Below are positions 11,489 to 25,000 of a stretch of 64,000 nucleotides of DNA, piece by piece. The stretch's first letter is position 1; each line of letters begins with the position of its first letter. The notes below the pieces were generated by a model. The model searched no databases, was not told the origin of the DNA, and saw only the letters and a list, made by a program, of their open reading frames with translations. The DNA comes from Cloeon dipterum (lineage: Eukaryota; Arthropoda; Insecta; Ephemeroptera; Baetidae), in the NCBI RefSeq assembly GCF_949628265.1, contig NC_088789.1, forward strand, positions 19,523,883-19,587,882. Reading direction: 5' to 3'. The position numbers and the translations under genes were made by a program.

Positions 11489-13689
11489 GTTGAATAGCCA
11501 ATAAATTTAGATTTGACACTTTAATTTTCTTTGAGTCAATATTAATAGGTGTGTGAGGACTCTTTAATAATAGATAAATGTGGCTTGACAAGATTATATT
11601 TAAGGTAATTGTAAAGTTAGAACGTTCGGTTGATTGAGTGTTAATACGATATGAGATAGAATTTCAAATTTGCTTCAGGCAGTGAACCTCACCAGAGCGA
11701 TTTAACTACTAACTGCAGCATAGGGGGTGAAAATCTAAAGCAAAGAGCAAGAAAAATTTGCAACGTAGCCTATGCCAGTCAACACATTAAACTTAAATTT
11801 CAATGGGTTCGCATGCATAATCAAAACGTAAAAAATGTATTTTTAATTGTTTTTAGTGTTGAAAATTTTTCTAAATGTATTCGTTTGACGTATTTTTACG
11901 CTTTTTAAGTAGAGCATTATTAATTTTATCAAATTAATCAAATTCCAAAATTATGTCGTGGTGATAGGACCCGAACACGAATTTTTATGATGCTTTGAAT
12001 AATAAACATAATTTACCTGACGAAAAAATAAATTTTGGGCATGCAACATTTAAAAAATGTTATGTAGTGAAAAAATATTTTTATCTTATAAAGTAATAAA
12101 TAATTTTTTCCGGGACAATGGTGGCTCCATTTTCAAGATTGGAAGTGCAAAAGGTGGCTGGAAAGCACGCTCTGTCTCAGCAAGCCAGGCCTGGAAGGGG
12201 AGAAAAGAATTCTGCGAGTGCAGCTTGCAGTGTACACGCGTCTCGTCGTCTGGATACACACTCGAAGCGCGCTGAGTGGCTGGCTGGCTGGGGTGCAGCA
12301 CACGATTTTTTCGCGAGTGCATGTACACAAAACGGCGGCAGCTTGAATGGTGCGCGCGGATTAATAATTCAGCACGCGTGCCGCTCACAATGGGCCGCTT
12401 TGGCGAGCCTCTATGTATTTATGCCTAAATATTTATCCGTGTGCATATTCATGGCGGGCGGGCGTCCCTTGTGGCGGTGGCGGCGGCCTTTTATTCGGTA
12501 GTCCCTGCGCCGCGATTATCCGCGTCTGCTCGTATAATGACACACTCGGTTTGCCTTGATGCAGTGCAGCGGCAGGAGCACTGTGAAAAAAACGCCCTGT
12601 GTGTATGCACACGGAATGGTTTTGCGAGCAAAAACCGCAGCCTTCCCTCTCCACCGACTCCTGCTTGAAACACTCACGCAAATCAAGAGAAACGCAAGCC
12701 CTCGTATAGCTGCTTTAATAAATAAATGGGAGTCGAGTGTATTTTGCGTTTTTCATATCACAAAACACGCGCCGAGAAGAACTTTTTTCATAAATATAAG
12801 AGTTCGCTTTCATGGTCTAATAAGCATCAGCGCAGAAGCGAGTGCATGCGCTTAAATGAAACATCTGAGCAGGGGAATAGGTCGTAAAAGCGGAGCAGAT
12901 TGTAACTTAAACCCTGGAAACTGCGGGGATCGCGTCTCGTTAATGCACTTTTTGAGTAATGCCTGAGTAAACGAGCTAAACCAAAGTTCAAACACGTCTT
13001 CCATTACGCCAGATTAAATGATTCAATTTAGCCTAGATAGCTTAATCTGTTTACGCGGAACCATTACATAACAGTTGATTTAAATTTCGTAAAATTTCAT
13101 CGTTTTTAGTCGTAGCATGAAAGGTGCGTTTGTTTTTTCTTACCACTTTGTTTACTGAATCGGAAACTCACTTTCTGAGGCGCTACTTCTTTCAAAAAAG
13201 AATAGATGATAGCTTTGGCTTACCTGAAACAAAACGAATATTATAATTAGTGACTGTCGAGATTAAGCAAATTTTATTACAACACTTCAGCATATATATC
13301 CCAATTATTTTAGGACTCTTAAATGGTTCAAGGACATCAATGACAAAAAAGTATGTTTTCAGCTAAAAACCTCTGGAACTTTCGGAGTCAGTCGTTGTGT
13401 TTGTCATCAAGCGCTGGGACAAAGAGAGCGTCAAAGAGATTGTTGTTTCTTGAGGATTGTTTGGTTTAATTAGAATGAGCAACGAAGGAGGGCAGCCCAA
13501 CGATCACTTTAAAAATAGGTCCTTTAAAACTCACATTTAAATTTAGCGTCCAAAAACAGTCATACACGTTTAAAATTCTTTATTCTTTTACAGATTATAT
13601 GTGTATCCAAAAGAGGACAAAATCTGTGCAGCACTAAACGCCAACCGAGTTCTCTATTTTCACGAGTAATGAGTCTGAACTAAGCCCAC

Positions 13690-16600
13690 AATGACGAGGA
13701 CTCTAACGTGAGCCAGCACAAGTGTACCGCGTTTTCAAACGAGCTAAAAACACAAACCGATTCTTCGCTACCCATTTCCATTTGCAACGCAGAACGAGCG
13801 AAACGAAAGCGGCCCTTGAGCGCGGCAGCGGACTCATCATTTCATCCGGCAGATTAATTCAAACTGCAACACACAGAGCAAACAAGCCATTCCTCTTTCT
13901 GTCCTTTTTTATTTATTTCGGTCGTTGGTGGCGGCAAGCGGCATTCTTTCTGGCCGGGCTTAAAAACGCTGCGTTCGGTTAGATAAGCTGGCACAATGCT
14001 GTTTGCAAAATGCATAAGCCCGACGTTTGCGTCCTGACACAAGGCAGAGCAGATGGAATTCGGGCTAACCGCGCGGCTGACAACTCCCGGCGGGTCCGTG
14101 TGCGTTTAGCCCGAAATTGACACGTTAATGAATCGTCGGCCATTCTCGGCGGATTGTGCAGCCGGTGCTCGTGCTCAGCGCAGGCAGAAGTGGCGCACTG
14201 TGTGTTGCATTACACATGTCAAGTACTGTATTCTTCTACCTCTTCTTTTCCACGTCGCCTTTGTTCGTTCGCCGCTCGGCTCAGTTAATTAAATTTAACT
14301 TTTCCCCCTTTGAAATATGCGCTCGCTCTCTCTCTATACGCCGTTGAGAGAGCGAGCGAGAGAGGCCAGACTACTATATAGCTCTCCGCCATCCAACTCG
14401 GGCTTCCATTGAGAATAGCGCGCGCCTTGTCACTTCAAAGTTGGAAAATTAAATTTTTCCTGTGAGAAATGTTGCATGGGCGGGCCTTCCTTGTCGAACG
14501 GGTTGATTTTTTTCTGCTCAAGTAGCGTGCTTTTCCGACCGTTTGCTGTTGGAGAAAGGCGATAAGAGGGAAAAATGACTCCGCGAAGAGAATATTCTTG
14601 ACGGACCTGCTGGAGGAAAAGTTCTTTTTGCGTGGCAAAACGAGTGCAGTTGGTTTCATTCTGCTTTTGAAGGAGGTATGAACGGTGAAAATGTTTTAGG
14701 GCAGCAGGAAAATCTAAAAATGGAAACGTTGTTGGAACGAGCGGAGTAAATAAACGAGCCCAGCAGGACAAAAAAGCAAGCAGACGGTTCATTATGACGT
14801 CAAGGTATCAATTCAGTCAATGACAACTTTTAGCCTCATTTTTGTTTTATTTCGTTGCCTATGTTGTTTCATTTATGCAAAAAAAAATCGGTGTTAGCAA
14901 CAGGAACATCTTCTACCATAATTTTTAGGATTTATTATTTTACTCGTTTTTATTTTGGCTTAAAAATCGGCGTTTTCAGGGATGAAAACATTATTATTGG
15001 CGCTTAAACATGTCTTTTGAATAGCTTAACAAAATTTTCTTAACGGGAAAGAAAACTACAAATTTAATGATCACAATCGGAGCTGTGAATGTTAGAGTCA
15101 ATAATTTTTTCTGAGCTTCCATCAGTCATGGAACCATCTTATGACGTCAAATATCCCTGCGTGACCAATTAAGTATTCAAAATAAATATGTATTGTTTGG
15201 ATGCTCATCATATTTTCCTCTAAATCGAGGTCTTATTATTTGTTGATTTTATCATTTAAGAACGTGGATAGACACAAAATTAACAAAATAATTTTCCATT
15301 AATTGCTTTAAGTGTTTCAGGAAATAACTTCTCCCTCTCGCACGAAAAATGATTAAATTCGTGGACAAATACCACCTGTCTACGGCTATCACCGCACCGT
15401 CATTTATTCCGGGACAGGCGGTGGAGCGGACGGGTGTTCAGCAGTAATTCAAAAGGTCGATTCACCCTGGGGAGCAGCACTCGGCTCAATCACCATACCG
15501 GTGAGATATGGCCGCGTCTGTGCGAGGGATCGCATCAGCTTCAAGGTGTTTTCCCCGAGAGACGTGCACAGACCGAGGAGCATGATGTGTTTGTGTGCAC
15601 AGCCATCTGATGACACAATTCCAGCAGCTGGGTTCAATTCCGTCTGTCTCGTGGCAATGCATTATTTGAATATCGATGGCTAAGATTGGGATTTTACGAC
15701 GGTTTTTTATGTGACGACTATTTTTAGACAGTTATAGAGTTTATATTATACACACACGCACCTCTCGTTTGGCTAAATTTGTCTCTTCGAATCAACTCTT
15801 TAATTAACCATCAAATTTTTTTATTAAACATGGTGATATCATATTTTTCGGTAAAAGGACCGATGCGATCGCGGAAATGCGCGACAAAAATTAAATTAGA
15901 GAAGCTCGAAAATTTTCTAAGAATCTCTTTTATTTTTCTACTATTATATAGATGACAAACAATAAGTGCAAAAAAATAGTTCAAAATCATTTGAAAATTG
16001 GATTTATGAAAGAAAATAATTGATCTCATCAAAAGAGTGAACGATTATTAGCATATTTTCGTTTTTAAGGTTGGTTTAAGAGCGATTTGTGCAGGTTTAA
16101 ATGTGGCACACGAGTGTTAAAAAGCAATGATTCGTGATTGGTGTAAAAAATTAAATCAGACATACACAAAAAAATAGTCCAACCCTATCGCGATGATACA
16201 CTTTATCGGAAATCAATCGGCACGGGAGTGCTCATTGTTTAGCAAATCTTTTTTCACTTTGCAACGATTCAAACGGCACGGCTGGAAATTGCGTCCTCCA
16301 TCACGGTACTCTTTTGATGATAAAAAGTCTCATCAGCGAACGCGTCGCCATTGTTAGCGCGCGCGGCGTTGATGATTCGATAGCTGCTGTCACAAGTGTC
16401 GCGAAAAGCTGCGAAATAATTGTCGAGAACAAACGGCGCGGCGAGGCGCACTCCTCACTCGGTTTAAGAGTACACATCTGATCGATTTCCCGCATGATCT
16501 AATGGAACACCTCGCTGCCTACATAATATTGCGCTGATACGGCGGTAACCATGGTTACTCGGGCTCTTTCCTGCGCTGTACCATCATCATGTAGCAGCGG

Positions 16601-19600
16601 CACACAGTAGCTACTCTTGTCATCAAGTTTCATTTCGAGTTATGCGCCGGCCGGCAGTCCGGCAGGCCAGCAGGCAGGTCTGAATCATGTGCAGCTCGCC
16701 TGTTTTTCATTTCGCCGCCCGGGCCTCCTGCTTTATTTTCAATTTTCGATTCACCTTTTGCGGTTTAATCCAGAATTTCGGCGCGATTGATGAATCGTTG
16801 TGACGGTCAACCGTCCATTTACGGGCGAAATGTATGCACGCGGAAATTCGGCGAGCGATTCGCGTCCATTAGCCTGACGCCACTCTGCAAAAGTTAATCT
16901 GGCGGAAAACAACATTTTGAAAGCTTTTTCCACTCAATCTTCGCCGCACAGTTGGAATTGGACGCACAAAAAGCATATCTGGCGTGCTGTCACTCGTACA
17001 GGAGAGGAATATTCGCGTATTATTTTATGAAAATTGTTCAACCAGTTGTGATTTTCCTGATGAAAATAATATTGAAACAGGAAACATCAGTGGAGCAAGA
17101 AGTTTTATCTTTTCCTAATTGAATTTTGATTTTTTTTTTCAGAAAATCATTGGATTAAATATTGTGATGGCAAGTAGAATATTGATTTTCTTTTCACTCT
17201 GCAGTTAAATTTAGAGAACGTTAGTAAAAAAAAAAAAATGTAGATAATTTTTTTATTATTAACTACTATAGCCTATTGCCAAAGTTAAAAATCTGATGTC
17301 GGATGTAGGCAGTTTATAGATACGTCATTTAAGCCAAATTTGTACAATTCTCAATTAAAATGGAACTTTTACGAAAAAAATCTAAAGTTTTTATTCGATA
17401 ATTTCGATGAAAATGTAATTTTCTTAAGTACTGCTCTTTTCTTTGGACTAATTTAGACTGTTTTTACACGGTTTGAAGTGTGGCTTAACTGGCTAAAAAA
17501 ATTGCATGTTTATTCTTCTAATCTTTTCGTTGTGCAATTTTCTGCATAAAAGAATCAATTTTTCGACACTGCAAAAGAGAAAAGCGTCAGTTAACGTATT
17601 ATTTGATACCGATAATACATCAAATCAACTGTCATATTGTTGCACATTCTTAAAGAGCACAAACAAGATTTGTTCGTTTTACTAACAACTTTAACAATTA
17701 CCATGCTCCCTTTTTTATAAAAGGAACTTTGCACGTTTGATTCTGCTAATAAACCGATCCTAATTGCTTTTTAATCCGGTTAATAGGTTTCCTCATCAGC
17801 AGATCGACGCGTGTAGCGTATAGTCTTCTCGTTGTGCGGCACATAGCATGCGTCTCTAGTTAGACGCGACAATAAAAAAAGAGTAAAGTGCCAGAGCCAG
17901 ACGAGTTGCGTCGGCGGTGTTTTGGCGAGGTTCACACACGACACACACTCACCGGCCGGCTCGGGACGACCCGGGCGCAATAAAAAGCGCGCAAAAGCGC
18001 GCTCGGCATGAAGCGAATAACCTGCGAGTGAGCCGGCTGCGACTCCCTTGCCGTAATTCCATTACACGGAATAATATCGAGCCGTTCTCGCTGATAATGC
18101 GGACGTAAAGAGCCCGAGAGCCGATTTCCGTTTGCGGGCCAAAATAAATGAGCAGTCGCCCGCCCGCCTCGCGTTTACCAGCAGAGAGCGGCTTTCAATA
18201 ACACCGGCCTGCCGGCCGAGAAGCGGGGGTGGGAGGGTGCACCAGGGGGTCGATCGTTCGGACGGACAGACTTTTGGCTGCCGCAGCCAAGATTTCGCGC
18301 GATGACAATTGGAGCTTCTCCAGCTCCTTGGCCGAGATAGCTCGAGGTCATTCGCCGCCGCGTTCTCTCGCTCTCTCTGACAACCACCCACCGCTGGCCC
18401 CACTGCTTCTCTGCGCATTAAAACTGCTGTTTTGGTTGTTACCGCCTCGCAGCAAACTTTGCCATCCGTGGGGTCGATATGAATAAAACATTTCCTGATT
18501 GAATTGCCAGTTTGTTTCGCACAATCCCTTGCAAATCTGATTGCATGCCAGAGTAAAGATTATGTTTTCATTAGTCGTGATTCCATTTACTCCTGGATGT
18601 GACAAAAGGATAGGTGGACCGTTGCCTAGATTTTTTCTTGGAATGACCAGATATATTGGGAGGATTAAAAACCAGAATGACACCATTTTACACGTTTCGA
18701 AAATTTGGAAAACATTTTCGTTTCGCTGTTATATAATAATTTGGTATTTAATTAATACATTTAAGACGCTTACAACATTTCAAAATAAAGAAACGGATTA
18801 AAAGCATTTTATCGAGAAGTTACTTCTTATTTGTTGTTTAATCCCACTTTAACTTTGCACTTGTCAAAAGTTTTGGAGTCAATAAACAATTTTGTGTCAG
18901 TGGCGTCAGTGGTATTTTCGCATCAAATCTGTTTTTAAAAGTAAAAATTTTATTTTAATATTTCACTTACATAAAATTTTAAGAATTCTTACCGATAATA
19001 TTTTCAGCCACTTCTCTATTTAATTAGGTTTGAGCAACCTTATTTGCGCATTTATATGGTTTTTCAGGAAAATCAGGGGAAAATTCCATCAATTCCTTTT
19101 TTTAACAAATATTGTGCTTCGCTTTGCTTTATTTCTTCGAAAAAAATACCGTGGGTAACTTCAAACCCCAAATTCACCCCACCGTATTTCGCGGAAAAAG
19201 GAAAGTCGGTTTTAAGCAATTTGACGAACCATTTACTAATGACGCGATGAGTTATTCCGAATTTCGCGGCGCCCGTCTATTGATTGATTCGGAGCAGTGA
19301 AAAACGGCGTGAAATCGCATGGAAATATCATTCCGGCTGATTGCACGTGATAATAATGTACGACCGGGTCGACACGTGCGAGAAAGCGACCGTTTCCTCC
19401 GAATTTCGAACCCGGGCCGTGCTGTCCAAGCCACTCGAGAGCGTTCGGGCCACAGAAGATTGCAATTCTCATTGAAAACTCATAACCATGCAAATTACCC
19501 CGACGGCACCGCCAGGCTGCGATCCAGCGTGCGTTTGTCGTCGTCATCGTCGATGCTGAGGGAGAAAGCTGGCGACACGAGGGGGCAGCTGGAGGCAACG

Positions 19601-21445
19601 GACGTCGTTCGTTTCTTCGTCTCGTAAAATTTCATGCAAATGCTCTCTTTATGCCTTATTACGGCGGAATTTAAAATTTCGTTTTGGCACCGAGCCAGGA
19701 GCCAGAGTTCGGGGAGTTTATAATTCGACTTCCGGATTTTGGGCTCCAATTTGCCAGTTAAAAAGGCTTTTATTTTCATACTCAGATTCCGCTTTGCATA
19801 CCAAACAGAGGGGTCGCCGAAAATAGCAAACTCGCAAAATAATTCTCAGAGGAAGCGAAAATACTTAACTCTGATTGCACCAATTTCCTTTGCGCTTTTA
19901 TTTTTTTCAGATATGTGTTACAATGCAATGGACTACAATATATTAGACTCAAGTGAGCACTTATTATGGATTTTGAAACAACTTGAGCAAATGTTAAAAT
20001 CAACTATTTTCCCAGTACCAACTTACCTCTCAAGAAATCAATTATTTCGGCCGCAAAAAAATTTTTTTTGCCTGATTTTTTCTTGATTACAATTATTTTT
20101 GAGCGGGATGAAATTTACTGCATTAGTTTAAACTATATCACTTTTTTACTTCATTTACAAAACTCTATTGTTTGATTTTAAACCATTCAATTAAAATGAA
20201 AAAATTAAAATGAAAATATGAAATGAAATACAAATTTAAACAATTTTTCTTGTTCTTGAATGGAGCGACGGTAGAAAATATCAAACAGAAAGATGCAATT
20301 AAAGCTCAGCAGTAAGTACTTCAAAGCACCACCAAAGTCATTTACTGCTTTGAATTTAAATCAACTATGAAATGGTCCCTTGAGGGCCATTAAATTAATT
20401 TTATAGTCCAAGGGGCGAGTTACGAATCTGTTTCCTCAATCTGTAAGCCATTGTTCCGTTGCAAATTATCTTTGCATCCGAGAACCCACGGAGCACGCTT
20501 CACTGCTCATTTACGACGTTCCAGGAACAGCAAATTGTGAACTTTCTCAAACAATTCCTGAGCAACAAAGGCTAGGAGTAATGAAACAAGGCGCGCGGAA
20601 TTTGCACACGAGCATCACAGTGTAATCATCGAATTTGACAAGATCAAATTAAAGATAAAATTCAATTTGCCGGCGTATATATTGCCCCTTTGGTGGCTGG
20701 TCGCTCGCTTATTTATGCGCGAAGCTCTCAAGCACAGATTAGATCAAAGGCGGCCGCGGATTTGTGCATAAATCTGAGAACGGCGCGGCGGTGGAGGCAC
20801 AAAGGAAACTAATTTTCCATGCTGCAGACGAGCGGCGAAACTTTAATTACACCCACGGCGGCTGCTGCTGCTGTGCGAATCGGTCGACTGATTTGCCGCC
20901 AGGACTTTCTTCTCTTTTTGCTTACCGTCAAATAAAAACGGCAAGCCCTATGGCGCAAGACGTGGAAATAATCCTGTGTGCTCCGAGCAAGTTACCTACT
21001 GATCGAGTTGGCGCTGGAAAAATTTCACACAGTCTAATTAAAAGTTTATGTAGTTGTCTATGTACACCAGCTAACTAACTCGCTACCAAGAAAAAAGCTG
21101 CCGTACGGGGTTGAAACTTTGTCTTCAAGTGTAAACACTGCCTGAGCCTGATGTTTACGACGAAACTCCATATCCCAAATGCCAATTTTGGATAATATCT
21201 CAAAGCAGAGCTCCGTGCGCAGCATTGACGCAGACTAAAAATTGGGTTGAGAATTTTAGTCGATCGAAAAATTTTCGCGTCTGAATTATTTCTTATCATC
21301 AAATTAGCGCGAATCCGAAAATTTTAGTCCTTTTGTGCCGCTCTTAAAACTGTCTTAAGCCCTCCATATAGCTGCCGAAATCTGTCTAAATCACCAGGGA
21401 AGTCTGATAATAACCTTAAAGTACAAAGCAATGGAATTTTAAATT
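13690..21445. other. Gene-poor stretch with GC-rich non-coding blocks
   Basis: No coding exon is supported. GC-rich blocks occur at about 13,690-14,420, 16,270-16,960, 17,790-18,480, 19,180-19,640 and 20,640-20,960. Their open frames are short and mutually overlapping. AT-rich DNA between them shows only poly-A runs, such as 13 A at 17,226-17,238, and CA microsatellite traces near 15,751. The blocks are candidates for cis-regulatory DNA, which only cross-species comparison could show. Confidence 0.5.
14320..14410 (+). promoter_or_regulatory. Promoter-like cluster: GAGA hairpin plus TATA box
   Basis: An inverted repeat of GAGA-type sequence (GCTCGCTCTCTC and GAGAGAGCGAGC with a 14-base loop) is followed by a TATA-like sequence (ACTATATAG, about 14,371-14,379) and a TCCATTG initiator-like sequence about 30 bases further on. 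GAGA elements and TATA boxes are known core-promoter features of insect genes. No open frame or splice pattern follows convincingly, so the product, if any, could be a non-coding RNA. Confidence 0.3.
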
Positions 21446-22004
21446 TTGACTGTGTTTATCGATTCCTGAGGGTTAAATTAGGTTGGGTAGCCGAATCCCT
21501 CGGTCCACAATTCGACACGATGAGCCGCAAAATGTCAAAAACGTAAAAACCATTACTTCAGTGGTTTTCGTCTGAACCTAGCAAAATAGGCCACAAGAAC
21601 GCCGGCAACCAATCAGAAAGGCGAGCGGATCTCTGATTGGCATTGGCACTTTGATAGAACTGGCTTTATTTAGATCGAGAAGGCAGCAACGGCAGCAACA
21701 TAGTGACAGCCAGCGGAAGCGACAATGTTGGTTGACCTGCCTCAAACCTGCCACGTCGCTTCATTCGCTTGAGCTGCCTGTCGCTGTGTCGCTGCAGTCT
21801 CGATATTACTTAGGCTAGCACTTTGTCAAGCCCTTCTTTGATTGGTCACCGGCGTTCTTTTGTTTACTTTTGGCTAGGGTCAGAATAATATCCGCAAAGA
21901 TTTTACGTTTTTCACGATTTTCGTCATGTCTTATTGAATAGTTGAACGAGTAATTTGGCTGTTCAACCGAATTCGACCCTCAAGAAACGATAGCACTATG
22001 TCAA
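21446..22004. mobile_element. Palindromic foldback/MITE-like element, copy 2
   Basis: This is related to copy 1 at 7,001-7,502. The left end (TTGACTGTGTTTATCGATTC, then CTGAGGGTTAAATTAGGTTG) matches the reverse complement of the right end, which finishes GATAGCACTATGTCAA. The subterminal block AAGAACGCCGGCAACCAATC on the left is mirrored on the right, and a central GACAGCCAGCGG block is mirrored by a CTGCCTGTCGCTGTGTCGC block. Almost the whole element is therefore one long imperfect palindrome. The central GACAGCCAGCGGAAGCGACA sequence lies in the opposite orientation in copy 1. No transposase frame is present. Confidence 0.75.
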
Positions 22005-25000
22005 TCAAATATTGTCAGTTCTTCTATTAGCCAAATTTGACCAGAAAATTTAATTTTATATCGACACATTTTCTAATTTTGATCCAGTTGAATTGGTAAA
22101 TGTTTGGGCCCCAGAATAACTCTCGAATTTGATTAATTTTCATCGCAATTCACCTGTAAATCATCTGCATTTGACCTTGACATCTTTAAAAGCCATAACC
22201 GTGTATTGCAACACCTTGAAATTCATTGGGAAATGAGCAAAAATTGTCGCTGAGGCCAAAAAAGTCTAAATATAGTCGGCTTTTCTGTCCCGAATATCCG
22301 CATAAAATTCGCAACCCAAGTAATAAAGTTTACGAACCCCTACTATTTGTGAAACAAACATTCCGATAAAATTGCATCCAGAGGAAGGAAGAGGTCGTAA
22401 ACCTCTGACGATTTATATTAAATTCTTATACCACTGCCAACAAAAAAGAAAGTCAAAACATCACAAGGATTTCCGCTCATGTGACGCGTGCTGTTTGCGG
22501 ACGAATGTTAAATTAGTGGTTCAGACAGCCCAACCTGAACAGCTTTGTCAACATTTTGCTAAAAAATTAGCCGTTTCAGTCAGCTGGCGGCGACGCGGCT
22601 TCTTGAATGAAAGCGGCAGAGCGAATCTCTTGGGTGCTAAGCGGAAAATATGTCAGCCCGCATCGCCTTCTCGACCCCGTGAGAGGCGCTGGGCAGAAAA
22701 TAATTATTGACTTTGCGTGGCCCTCTCGCGCTGATTGTGTTTGGTACCTGCTGATGGCTTTGTGCACCATCTTGCACGCTCCTTTCAACCCGCTTTTACG
22801 CCACCCCACACATACGTGGTGTACATACATGAGTATGTATACGCCGAGTTAGGTAGCGCGCGTGTCGTCGTCATATAGTCGTCGCGATGGCAAATGTTTG
22901 CTTTGAAAGAGAGGGTCCATAAAAGGGCCAACTTTGCTCGGCGTGTGTGTGTGTTATTGTGCAAAAACCTATTCCTCGCGATGCGCCGCGCCGCTATTAT
23001 CTGCGCTCGCCGCCGCTCCACCAAGTTGCTGTTTTCGCCTCAAACAAAACTTTTGCGAATTTGCGACGACAACGCCGCTCGCCGCGTTTTGATTTTCTCT
23101 ATGACACGCCAGAGAGACAGAAAGACGGCTTAAAGTGGGAGAAAAGCCATCCGCCGACTGCTGTTTAATGACGAAATGAAAATTACAGTTAATCCTCTGA
23201 GTAAATAGAAACAACGAGTGTCGACGGAAAGTTTAGTCAAACATTCATCTCATTTTGGAAAACGCTTCAAAACTTTTATTTGTTCCGCATTTCCACGATC
23301 AAATCCGGAAAAAGGAAGATTTATCGTCAAGTTTTTAAGTTGACTAAATGGTTTTAAAACACAATTTCAATGAAAATTTGGATGGCCTCGTTGAGCTGTT
23401 TCCTAAATATCTTGATTTTTAAAAATTAGTTCAATAAATTATAAAAGTGTTTCTTTACAGAACAAAAATTAATCTAATTTTTATCTCTTGACAATTCCAT
23501 TAAATGTAATGTGTGTAGAATATAGCAATAGTTCATCTCTATATAATACGCAATAATCAAATCAGGACCAAGTACTACTAGGTAAGTGTCATATTTTGTC
23601 TAATTTCTTAGAAAATTAAACGATTTAATGGCAATTATTTTTATTTTTATATTTTATTTCGTGTGCAAAATATGAGGTAAATTTCCCCTCTGTGAAAAAG
23701 ATTTTACGTTAAACATATAACACACATAATAAAGTGCTCATCGCTTGATTAGCCGATTTGTAACCTTACAGAAATTAGGATTTCATTTTCTCACCATCCG
23801 GTTTTCCCCACTGGTTTTTTTACTGTTTCTACCACTTAATTTTTACTCATTTCTTGGGCAAGAAATGAATTTATTTTCCATATTTCCCTGTGAAAATCTT
23901 AAATTTGCAGTTGGAGTAGTCAAAATTTCATCTACATAGCAGATTTATTTCTTTTAAATAAAACGCTTGCAAAAATTGACGAGCTTTGCCGCGAGAAAAG
24001 ATATATTTCGCATTCAAAGTTATTTGACCCGACCATTTATGAAGATCTCTCTTTCGCCTTTAGCTAAAACGAGGGCGATTCGTTCATTTCCAGTGGATAG
24101 ATTTATGTTCAGGAAGCGAAAGCCATGAAAGTGCATCATTATTCATTTTTGTTGTGTTGCTGCTGACGGTGTCGGCAGCGGCGGCGAGGATGTTTTTCTC
24201 CCTTTGGTACAAAAATGGTGCGGCACTGCTGAATATGATTAATGCCGCGTGATTACGCGCCGCGCTAAGAGCAGTATCGAGTAATACGAAAACAATTTGG
24301 CCTGGCGTTGGTAACAAACGAGTCTTTTGGGAATTTCGCCCAAATGTGTGGCGTGGCGGTGGTGCATCAATTAGCAACGCGTGGATGGCGCACCTGTCAC
24401 ACTCCCGTTGCGAGCCCTATGATGCATTACGGGGCTGCGTGGAGCAATTTAACTTTCTTCTCGTAAGTGGTCGCGAGTCTCTTTCCGCCGTTCTTATCAA
24501 TATCGAAAGATATCGATCGCTTTGCAGCAAAAAGCTGTCGTCTCGGAGCCGGAAAAGCACTCACCATGTGACTGTACGTTGGCACAGAAAAAAGAAAAGA
24601 AAATACAATTTTTGACTGGCATTATACACAGAAAGTGTTTTCGCATTGAACACAACGAATGATAGATTGCCGGAATTCCACATTGCATAATAAAGTCTCG
24701 TCCGGCAGATCGGTGTGTGGGCTCAACAGATTGGCTTCTTGAGAGGTTTCGCACCGCAGGAGCAAACTGCGTGAAAACCAATCCGTGCCATTGACCAAAT
24801 ATTGACACCTTCCCCCTTATCCTCGCCGCTTTAGCATCGATGGAAAATCTTCATATCAAAATCATAGTTGCTTACGGAATTAGTTTTATTTGGTTTGCGT
24901 GTGTTTGTCTACACGCGTACTAGAGTTTATCTCTGCATTTACACCGTGCTGGTAAGGTACGTTAAATGTTTTTGCGTGCTTATGAACTTTCCACACTATT

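Larger units (their letters stand above)
7503..13689. other. Gene-poor stretch, no supported gene
   Basis: No coding exon is supported. GC-richer non-coding blocks stand at about 7,840-8,200, 8,640-9,500 and 12,120-12,700. They are separated by AT-rich DNA that holds the second R1 repeat and a 12-bp inverted repeat. The open frames in the GC-rich blocks overlap one another on both strands, as expected of GC-rich non-coding DNA. Confidence 0.55.

Noticed and set aside
15620..15645. A tRNA B-box-like sequence (GGTTCAATTCC)
   Set aside because: No A box at the right distance and no acceptor or anticodon stems can be drawn around it.
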